DNA from: Anadara kagoshimensis
Taxonomy: Eukaryota; Mollusca; Bivalvia; Arcoida; Arcidae
Reading direction: 5' to 3'
Length of the DNA: 64,000 nt
Assembly: GCA_021292105.1 (NCBI GenBank)
Contig: CM037874.1
Location: 30,954,800-31,018,799, forward strand
The first letter of the stretch is position 1. The number at the start of each line of letters is the position of its first letter. The notes beneath the pieces were generated by a model. That model did not search any database and had not been told where the DNA came from. It saw only the letters and a list, made by a program, of their open reading frames with translations. A program made the position numbers and the translations under genes. Of this stretch, positions 45,801 through 57,800 are shown piece after piece.

Positions 45801-48800
45801 CAAGTTTTATGCAATGTAGTTAATGGGGCATCAGGCTAATGCCTACCGGTAACTAAAGAAGTTAAGAAAAAATGTTGTCCAGATGTCTACCATATATAAA
45901 TATATTTCGAATTTAGTCAAATGGGTTAAAATTCTGTCGTTCAAATGTCTGTTACTTCATTGCTCTAATGTCTGTTTTTTCTGCTCTTTTGTCTTGTGTT
46001 TTCGATCAAATGTCCAATGCCGGTTTCTATTTGACACTAGATAGAAATATTCAACCTCATCCTGATACAGATGTTTAAGAGTAGCATACTTAAATCAAGT
46101 AGAATGTCATTTTGCACAAATCTTGACTTTAGAGTTTTCAGGTTTCAAAAATGTATTGGATATCTCCCCTTTGGGACTATTAAAGGGAAATACACATGTA
46201 ATGAAACATTTTAAAAATGTTAAAAAGTGTTAGACCTTACGTATTTCATATCTTGCATCCTTATGACATGTTGTACCTATTTTGTACAGTTGTTTACTGT
46301 GGGGCCAATACTGGGAAAAATTGTAGAAAGATCTCCATTTATATCATTAAAAAATCTTTTTGGTGGGAATGCGCTAGACTTTAAATGTTTTAATTGAAGC
46401 AAACTTAGCAAATAGGAAATTTCAAAATCTTAGCTATAGATGTTGCTTCTTTTGGACAAGTAGTTTTTAGCTCACCTGAGCTGAAAGCTCAGATGAGCTA
46501 TTGCTATCCATCTTCGTCCGTCGTGCGTCGTGCGTCGTGCGTCGTCCGTCGTCCGTCGTGCGTAAACTTTTTACATTTTAATCTTCTCCTCCAAAACCAC
46601 TGGGCCAAATTTAATGAAACTTGGTAACCATCATGCCTGGGTGAAGCCCTCTCAGATTTGCACAAATGAAGGAGTTATGTCCCCTTGGGGCCCCATAAGG
46701 GGGGAAATAGTGAAAAACTTTAAAAATCTTCTCCTCTGAATCTACAAGACATATACCTTATTTATTTCATATATAACATCCTTAGGTCATCTAGTTTCAG
46801 ATTTGCACAAATGGTAGCCATGGGGCTCAAAATGGGGAAATGGTAAGGTGCTGAGTGGGGAAATTGCTAAAAATTATGTATTTGTCAATATATCTTGAAA
46901 ACTATTAACTTTTTGTATAGGCATGTATATTAGAATATTTTAGGTATTATCCTAACGATCATTTTGATATATGAATGAAGGTCATAGGTTCAAAGGTCAA
47001 GGTCACAGATGTGAATGAATACCTGAATGGTTATTTATCTTGAAAACTGTTAACTTTTTGGATATGCATGTATATTAGAATATTTTAGGTATTATCCTAA
47101 CGATCATTTTGATATATGAATGAAGGTCATAGGTTCAAAGGTCAAGGTCACAGATGTGAATGAATACCTGAATGGTTATTTATCTTGAAAACTGTTAACT
47201 TTTTGGATATGCATGTATATTAGAATATTTTAGGTATTATCCTAACGATCATTTGATATATGAATGAAGGTCATAGGTTCAAAGGTCAAGGTCACAGATG
47301 TGAATGAATACCTGAATGGTTATTTATCTTGAAAACTGTTAACTTTTTGGATATGCATGTATATTAGAATATTGTAGGTATTAGCCTAACAACCATTTTG
47401 ATATATGAATGAAGGTTATGGGTTCAAAGGTCAAGGTCACAGATGTGAACAAGATCTGAAATGATTATTTATCTCAAAAACTATGAACTTTTTGTATAGG
47501 CATGTATATTAGACTATTTAGGTATTATCCTAATGATCATTTTGATATATGAATGAAGCTCATGGGTTTAAAGGTCAAGGTCACAGATGCGAATGAATAC
47601 CTAAATGGTTAATTATCTTAAAAACTATTAACTTTTTGTATAGGCATGTATATTAGAATATTGTTAGTACGGGCACAGTGGTCATTTTGATAGATGAATG
47701 AAGAGCATGGGTTCAAATGTCAAGATCACAGATACAAACAAGTACTGAGATGATTATTTATCTCAAAAACTATAAACTTTTTGTATAGGGATGTATATTA
47801 GAATATTGGCCGAATTATCATTTTGATATTTGAATGAAGCTCATGGGTTCAAAGGTCACAGGTGAGCGTTAAGGCCCATGGGCCTCTTGTTTTTAAATTT
47901 TAATTAAAATTTGCAAAAATCTTGGCTGTGGGCTCAAAATGAAAAACTGTGTGGGGTTCTATAAATTTTAGAACAAAACTGCAGTAAAATTTAAGTGAGC
48001 AACAAGTGGGCTTCTAGTTCAAAGAAATCTGCGACCACAGATATTTTTATGTCAATAATTGCAAAGCAGTTTCAAAACGCATCCACTAACATGATTAAGG
48101 TATGCATTGTACTCAAATTGCAATACTGTAGTTTTTTTTCTCCAATTTTGGCAGTGTTTCTCACTGCCTAGGATTGAATCCCAATGGGACAAATCCTAGT
48201 GTGAGAATGTTTGTTACCGTAGTTTGCTTGCAGAAGATTGGTGCTTTTTATCTAGGCACTCCAGTTTTTTCCAACATCCTTGAACTGACCATTTCAATAT
48301 TAGTGAAAGAATCTTGACTTTGGCATAAAACTCCATTACTCCACTCCACGTAACTCCTTTTATGGCACCCCTAGATGGATTTATATGTCAACCTACTGAT
48401 GTTTCAATGAATTTAATAAAGCAATTATCTTCATGCTCAGTGTGTTTCATTCACTTCTGGTTGTAAGTATCCTCTATAGCGGCCACAGGTGGTCTACCTT
48501 TTTTCGAACTCTACAGAGGTGTCTTTAGCATGCACTAAGACACAGGACCTCGGTTTTGAGTTTCATCCACAAGACCATTCTAGTAATGAGCTTTTTACTG
48601 CTCTGGTATGTATAGGAGATGAAAATCATCTCAGAAAATATCCTCAGTGAGATTTGAACTCACAACCCTAGACTTTGAAAGCCAGTGACAGTACCACTCA
48701 GCCATGTCAAACTAAATGTCATTTGAACATGATAAAACACCAACATTTATTCTTCAAAAATTTAAAATTTATTTTCAATGTGCAAAATGGAAAACAATTC

Positions 48801-51800
48801 TTGCATAAAATTATTCCATTTAAAAGAGTTAGTTTTATGAATATATATTGCATGTATTTTTACCTTAACAGTGTTCAGTCCAGAAATGTGGTTGGAAGGG
48901 TGATCCTGGCACAAGCCTAAAAAGGACATATTTCCAAATCTGACATAATAACCAAACTTGAAGCATTTATTTTAAAATATCATTCATAAGTTAAGAAAAA
49001 TAATGATGAGTAAGAATCAGAATAAGATAAAAAACATATTAATCCATGTCCAAATCACAATCCCAAAGCAAAACTTTGAAACTGACAAATGGGGTTAAAC
49101 ATGTGACCTTCCACTAGGGAAGTGAGGTGGGGTGCTCTGGAAGGGTGAGTACCTCCTGCTTAGCTAGCTATACCTACCACATGTTTAATCAAAATTGAGT
49201 GAAAAGAACATGGAACTATTGGACGCCAAATATATCTAGGGCAATCCTGGATTCAAAACTAAACTAAGACTAGAAGATGGGCTATGATTGCCAATAGGCA
49301 GTATTTTTAGGAACAATATTAATATTTTGGCAATCCTGGATTCAAAACTAAACTAAGACTAGAAGATGGGCTATGATTGCCAATAGGCAGTATTTTTAGG
49401 AACAATATTAATATTTTGGAGCCAGTGACATAAGGGCCCATTCTAAAATGAACACTGCTTAATAATATTTGATTCAATGTTTATATATACAATAAAAAAA
49501 ATCCAATAAACAAATATGAAATTTACTCATAAAAAATTGAACATAAAATTAATGTCATTTCTACAGTAAAAGATTTAAGATATTGATCTGAATTGGCAAA
49601 CAACAAATTTTAAGATTCCATAATCCACTAAGTAAATACTGGTATTCTGTAATAAATATATGGCTCAAAACACTTATTGATAATGTCTAAACTAGTTCTC
49701 GTAATGAAGTATGTGATGAATACAAGTGTCGTTTGTAATGTTTTTGATCTTTGATCCAGATATAGAGATTTGATGTTGGAGGACAAGATATTGGAATGAT
49801 TTGACGTAGGGAAACAAGACATTGTCTTCGTTTATGTCAATGAACGGTTGTTTTATAATGTCATTGAGGTGGTTTCTGAACAGTCTGATTGTTCTTATAT
49901 TTCCATTCCTTATAGAAGCCCGAAATGCCATTGGCTACACATTTGAAATTTCTGAGAAACTCTTTCAAAAAGTAACATATTTTAGCAAATTTGTGAAAAA
50001 GTACTTTAAAAGGTTTTTTTTTTTTTTTGTAGTTTTCACAGATTTTAAAAGTTAGCTATTAATACTTTTACATTTTTAAATTACTAGTGTTCTTGTACAT
50101 GTAAATCAAAAATTAATGTTAGTCACATGACAAGAATTACAGAGACTATACTGTTGGACATTTATTATGGAGCGTCATTTTCATGAATACCATGGTGTCA
50201 TATAACATAGTCTAAATTCATTTTTTGTAGTCTATTTCCTCAGCATACCACATCATACTGTACATGTACTAATTTTAGCATGATTCTAATATTAGCGCCT
50301 TTCGCACTGCAGTTATTGCACTCATTTAAGTGCAGCGCTAAAACATCTCCGTATAAATGGGACAAATATTCTTGCCTTATGTGCAGAAATTTAAGAATGC
50401 ACTAATTAGTCTACACCCCCTTAGAGCGCTAAAATTTGACTGTGCTAATTTAAGTACACATACAGTAACTAACTATTATTTCCATCTGATATCAGCAGTA
50501 ATGTTTGTGCAGAATGTTTAGAAAAAACTTTTAATGTTCAAAATTATGAATTGTAATGGGTGGTCCAGGACCTTTTGTATTTATTTTTGGCATGTCCCAC
50601 ATTAACTTTTGAAAGTCCTTTTGAAATCAAAATCAAAGCCCCTATACAATGTGAGTCATCCAAATTTCATTTATCTCCTAATATAATGTCTAACTTAAAA
50701 TAAAAATGAAAGTCTCATACAATTTGAATCATCCAAGTTTCATTTATCTCCTAACTTTGATTTTTTAGATTTAAACAAAATCATATTTTTGAGATATTGG
50801 ATTATTTTGATTTCATTGGTAAATTCGCAACACACCAGTAATCGACAGGATGAATCAACGGCGAGTCCCGTCGGTCTTTGAATTCCATTTTCACTTGTAA
50901 GAAGGTATTTTACTAAGTTTCCATCAACATCAAGAAGGTGTATTGCCGAGTTTGAAAAGTCACTAATGATGATCTGACTGTATGCATCAGTTGCTGTGTA
51001 AGATGGATTAAATGGTGTCCGTAACTTTCCGTAATGGCCGTTGTAGGTGAACTTCAATTTCTTGTCATTGGTCAATACGGTCACTCTTTTGCCAGAATCT
51101 GATATTATCAGATCACCATTTCTGTTGCTGCTGATGCTGTTTGGGTTTTCAAATAATGGTGTTTTTCCATCTTTGTCGTAAGTGGTACTGGATATATACT
51201 GGCCAGTAGGGGTCAGTTGTATCAATTTCCCCTGTTTTGGATCAGATTTACACAAACCAACAACGATCTCCTTGTCATCTGTCACTGTGATTCCTCTGGC
51301 ACTGTATTCTTGGTCTCTGTAAATATTGGTGAAATTGCCACCAGCTGTGAGCTCACATACCACACCTCCTGTTGTCATGGTAACAAAAACTTTACCGGCT
51401 TCATTGACAGCTACATCAAATATGTTAAAATCAGCAGGAACAGTCTGCACAGTAAATCCCTCTGTTGTTACCTTGGTGATACCCCTTTGACCACTCAGAA
51501 TGACCCATGCTGTAGTATCATTTATCAAGGCTATTTTAGATGGCTTTTCCATTTTGAATGTTGAAATCATTCTCACATCAATTTTTGCCTTTGTAAGCAC
51601 TGATCCTGGTTTGGCTGATTTTAGAGATGGAGGTTTCTTTATCTTAGGGGGTTTTTCAACATTAAGGTCACCAAACAATTTCTTCACTTCTTCGACACTG
51701 GAGTCATGGGGTACAAATGTTGGAATGGTCAGTAACTTTAATGGACTCTCCCCTGGGTTAAAGTTTTGCAGGTTTTGTTTGACTTCTTTTATAAATATGT

Positions 51801-54800
51801 TGAGTTCTCTCCCTGAATCTGTACGGATTTCCTGGAGTGCACATTTACTGATGAACTCATTCAACTCTGAGATATCATCTTTTAACTGCTTTTCTCTGTT
51901 TTTCATCTTTTCTTCATTCCATTCTGCTAATTTTTTAAGTTTACTTTTGACATTTTCTGTAACCTGATCTAGTGTGACACCTAGCTCAGTTCTTCTGGAT
52001 TCCACTTCTGTCATTCTTTCTGTTGTCTTATCTGAAAATTCTTTTCTTTGGCTATTAATCGACTTCATCTGATCTTGTGATTGGCTAAGTTTGAGTTTAA
52101 ACTCTTCAAGAATTGTTGCTAACTCTGCACGTTTTTTGTTAATTAAATCAGAGCTTTTGCTAATTGTATGCTCCCTGTGGGTTTGACTGACAATACACTC
52201 ATTACATAATTGGAGATCACAGTTTTCGCAAAATAAATTGGCATTCTCTTCTAGATGTATGTTGCATGTTTTAGAGTCAGCTTGGTCACCCTGGCTTGGA
52301 CAGTCTTGTTGGTCAGCTCCCTGGACAGTTGTAATTCTGTGGTCTTGACTTGCTCTACTTCTAAGGTGGACTATTTTACAGTTTATACAAAGATATTGTT
52401 TACAGTTGAAGCATTTAAAAGTGATTTCATTCTCCTCGCAGAGTTCACATTTTGTGTTTGGAATTATAGCTATTTGTGCAGAAGCCATTTTGCGTTTACT
52501 TCTGAGAATTCTTCAGTGATAATATCAGCTAAAAATAGAAAATTATTGGGTTTACTCATCTTGTAAATAAGGCCTTGGTGGCCAAGTGAAGACTGAAGCA
52601 CTAATTAATAAATAACAGTGTCTCAACCCAGTATGATTTTCCAATATCTTTGCATCCTGTTTCTCTAATAAACCTTATAATAAGTAGGAAACATAGAATT
52701 GTGAATCCACTAATTTATTATAATGAGAGAGGAACATTTAGTGATAAAAATAGTACTATCTATGTTTCCATTCCTGGTAGCCAAAATCACCATTGGCTAC
52801 TAATTTCTGAGGAATTCTTTCAAAAAGTAACTTATTTTAGCAAATTTGTGGAAAAATACTTTAAAAAGGAGTCACTATATTTTCACAAATTTTGGAAATT
52901 TGGCTACTAATTATTTTAAATTTATGGAAACCTAGACTATAGATGGTTTACTAGCATACCACGTGATTTCCCTTATTCACATTGATGATTTGTGTGAAAC
53001 CATTATGTCTAGTCACTTTAGTTGATATAGAACCACATGTATAAAAGATGTTATTCCAGGAATTTGTGATGTACACATTTTCCAAAAACATTTTGTGCAA
53101 ATAATTATGTGCTATTAATCATCTAAGTTTCAACAAATTAAAAATTATTTGTAGCCAAATTTCCAAAATATGTTTGTAAAACAATTCAAATTTAAAATGT
53201 TAAAATTTACAGTACATGTATATAATTCACACACATAGAATTGATTTTGGTGTTCTATCAGTGACCAGTACCACTGCCAAAGCTCAGTTGGTAGAGTGCT
53301 CGCTCCTTAAGTGGGACGTTGGGGGTTCGAACACCGACAGGGTCTGACCCAAGACTTGAAAGTGACTGTTTTTTTGCTTAGCACTGGGCATTATGTAATG
53401 AAAGCCACAGTTCTTTTGGATGGGAACTTAAAATAAACGAGGTCAAGGTAGGTGTGGCATGATAAAGAACTCTGCTGTATAATGCCATCAGCGCAATGCA
53501 CAAGCAAAATTTCTGCACCTTTGCCTACAGCTGGCAATGTCTCTATATAAGTGAAATTGTTGATTAGGACATTAAACACCATTATTCAACTTAACTTGCT
53601 CTATCAGAGACCAAATTACAAACATTAAAGCAGAGAAATAACTTTGTGATACTTACCTCTGGAAATGGATTGCATATTCATTTAAGAAATTCATGATTAT
53701 ATTTATTCCATAGATTGTCACTCTGAAGTTTTTTTGTCATGTCTATTTTCAAATTTTTATATTTATATACATACACAGTTATTTATGATACATATTTATT
53801 TTCCATTAAGGCTTTCATGATCACATAACCCGTAAATTGTCCATCCAGAGTTCTCTATACATGTTTTTAAATTTTAGAACCAATTAAAATAAAAAAAATT
53901 CAAGTCTATTTTCAAACTTGTATCTCTATATGCATACATATCTCTTTATGGTACCATGATACATTTCTCCCTTACTCTACTTATAACATATAATGTACAT
54001 TTCAAGTGTTGTTATGTTAAAGTTTATATTTTAAATCAACCTTCTACAAGCATGTATATTTTAAGTCTGATGAAGAAGGAAGCAATACAATTCAGTTTCA
54101 TTATCATTTAAATCCTGTTCTTGGAAAGGAAATGCACTAGTCATAATGATGGATTGATACAGATATGTATTGCATTGTGAATTGTATATGTTGACTTTTT
54201 CCTGTTATTCCAGGAATCCATTAATTAATATTGTAAACTTGAAACTGGTTGTCTGATCATTTTAAAGAATTTATAATCATATTATCTGTAAATTGTCAAT
54301 CAGAAAGTTTTATACTTTTTAACTTTGAACTTAAATAGTACAATCTTTTAACATCTTATTGTGAATCTTAAAAACTTCATTTATAGCACCATGCATCAGT
54401 ATATAAAGCTCTACTAAATTTGTGAAGCTGGTTGAACTTGAATCACATTCAATGTCACGGTGAGTTAGGGAAGGAAAAACTCTTAAACATTATTTTGCCA
54501 TGAACTGAAAGCCCTAGAGTTTATATCATCAACATGTAAAACTCTACCAAGTTTTTAAATCTTGTTAACCTTGACCCACATTCAGTGTTGTAATAACCGA
54601 AAGGAGTAACACATTTAAACATCATAATTCATGCAATGATGGGAAAAGCCTAGAAACGTGAATCTTCATGCATATATAACATTGGAACATAAACTTGCAT
54701 CAAGTTTGCAAAACTGGTTGACCTTGACCTATATTCAAGGTAAGGTGATTTAGTCTTAAAATCATTTAACATCTCTTACCCATTAACCCATTCTGAACTA

Positions 54801-57800
54801 GCACAGACAAGATCTAGCCACCTTTATTTATGGCATCAATAAGACATTTGTATGAGAAAACAGAGGAACTTGACTTTAAATTAAATGCTACTTAACCAGC
54901 TTTATCATTCTATGCCTATATCATTCTATGCCTACAGTGACACAGGACCTCGTTTATTAGCTCACCTGACCAAAAGGTCATGTGAGCTTATGGCATAGCG
55001 CAGCGTGTGTATGTGCGTGCATGTGTGCATGAGTGCGTGTATGCGTGTGTGCGTCGTTAACACCTATTTTCAACTTCTCCTCTGAAACTACTGGACAGAT
55101 TTCAATGAAACTTGGTCAGAAGTATATATGGGCTGGTGCAATTCAGATTTGTTTGTGGCATTGCCATGGCTACAATAACTAGGTCAAGGTGACCTAGGGG
55201 TGCAGAAATCTTAAAAAATCTTCTTCTCAGAAACCGATGATTGGAGAAAAAATCTGATGTGATATTTGGCTTCTCTAGGGTCTTAAGCCTATAGTTTGTT
55301 CATTTTGTGAAATTCAGACAAAAAATAGATTACGCCTTTTTACGTTTAATTTAAAAAAAAATCGTAAAATAGCTTCAAATTGTTATAACTCGACTATTTG
55401 ACCAGATAATGACATGGGGTTTTCAGTTTTGACATCTTCTTGTTAGTATCTTCAAAATGAGGTCAAGGTCAATTGTGAATAATTTTTTACCTCTGATTAT
55501 AGTTATTATTTGGAAAACCATAAACTTTTTTGTATAGGCATGTATATTAGAAAATTGTAGGTATTGATACAACGATCATTTGATGTATAGAAAAAGGTCA
55601 TGGGTTCAAAGTCAGGTCACAGATGCGAAACAATACCGAAATGGTTAATTATCTCGAAAACTTTAGACTTTTGTATAGGCATGTATATTAAAATATTGTA
55701 GGTATTGATGCAACAATCATTTTGATATTTAGAAAAAGGTCATGGGTTCAAAGGTCAAGGTCACAGATGTGAAACAATACCAAAATGGTTAATTATCTCG
55801 AAAACTGTAAACTTTTTGTAGAGACATGTATATTAGAATGTTATAGGTATTGATACAATAATCATTTTGATGTATAGAAAAAGGTCATGGTTTCAAAGGT
55901 CAAGGTCACAGATGTGAAACAATACTAAAATGGTTAATTATCTTGAAAACTATAAACTTTTTGTATAGGCATGCATATTAGAATGTTGTAGGTATTGATA
56001 CAACAGTCATGATGATGTAAAGAAAAAAGTCATTGGGGTTTCAGTATTTATGTTTTCTTTAAATCTATCAGCAAGCCACTAGTTATCAGGTGAGCGTATC
56101 AGGCCCATGGGCCTCTTGTATTAAGTTTCCATCTGAAAGAACTGTGACTTTCATTTTGTAATGCCGAGTGCTTGTTGAAAGAACAGTCACTACCCACTTT
56201 CAAGTCTTGGGTCAGACCTGGTTCAGGATTGAACCCACTTATGGAATGAGCACTCTACCAATTGAGTTACTGCATTAGTGGTCTGACTAGTATTTAGTAT
56301 TTCACTGTATAAAATAAATTGCATTTGGATGGTCTATGTCATGGCGAGTGGCTTTGTACTTCGCATAATAGAAAACGATTAGACCTCAAATTTATTTAAT
56401 GTATTTAAGAATTCGCAGTTCATCAGATTTGCTAGTTTTAAAATCTGGTTCATTACTTGATGAACCAGGAAAGAATGACAGTCAATTCTTATATTTACAA
56501 TTTATTCTTTCTTTACGGGAGCAAAATTGCAAATTCCGTTGAATGAAATAAATTCCAATGTTTTGAAAAAGAATTTTTAACGGCGGACGTGACCTGGACA
56601 TGGAACAGCTGTTCATGAGAAACATTAAGCCCCGCCCATTTGACGTCATGTCTGGAAGAAACAAAATATGTCATCAATCTTGAATAATATTTCAAACAAA
56701 TTTTATTTCAGTCAATGACAAAAAATTACATATTCATATTTATGGTCAAGTTAAAGTTAATGAAGGTAGAGCTTGTTAAAAAACCAGACTTAATAGATGA
56801 TAGAGTGCTTGACATCTGGACTTGCGGATTGGTAATTGACTCGGGAGTATTGGTATTCATGCGCGATGTGAAAAACCGATGTTTATGCGAATCTTGAAAA
56901 AAGAAATCAAACTGGGTTCAACGTAGAAGTTATTTTTCTATTGTAAATATTCTTTATTATCAGGTACTCCGCCAAGATTGGTTCGAAAGACCATTGATTT
57001 TGGAAGTATGAAAATCATATATGGAGACAATGAGCCAACACCATTCTCATACTTAAATGATAAAGTTTGGATAAAGGTAAGATATTCCACCTCACCTGTA
57101 CAAAATACTGAATAGCTAAATTTGTCATATACCGGTACACCCAGCATGGATGCCAATGCCAGACCAGAGCCCAGTTGTTCAAAGCTGACACCATGTAGTA
57201 GTTAGTGAAAATGCTATAAAGATAAAAAAATTATTTAATATAAAAGTACTGTAAACTTTGAACAGCTTCTATTTGATAATAAAAATTATGTGTACCGGTA
57301 TTTACTTTAAACAAAAATTTCAGAAATACTGCCTAAAACACAAAATATAATTTTTTTCGCTGTTTCATGTATGATTTATCAGTAACAATCTAACAGCAAT
57401 AATGTAGAGATTTTTCTTTCAATATAAGACATTGAATTTTGTTGATTCTTTGATGTTTTATTATAGAGTTGTCTTTCTTTAATTATAAGTTTATTTCAGT
57501 TGCAAACTTCCCCGTATTTGGGATATTTTTACGGGTCATTTTTGCTAGAATAAATCTATAGCAAAATCAGTAGTCTACCTCTGTAAAATGAACACAGATA
57601 AAGGGCCTCCAATAATTTATTTAAAAATCAAAATTGACCTATATGTAATGATTAGACCTTAGACATTTTAATTTTAGCATCCTTAGGCCAAATTCATGGG
57701 AACATTGACTGTGGGGCCCAAAATTGGAGATTCTAGAGGGGCCCCTTTAACATAAATGACGATGGCTAGACCTTAAACATTTTAGATATAGCTTCTTTAG

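Noticed and set aside
46870-47870. Regular repeats that might suggest a CRISPR array
   Set aside because: Units are contiguous 145-base tandem monomers without unique spacers, in a eukaryotic intron; the same holds for the arrays at 10856, 60805 and 62620.
51217-51967. Plus-strand frames of 115 and 155 residues
   Set aside because: Antisense shadows of the TRIM-type gene.
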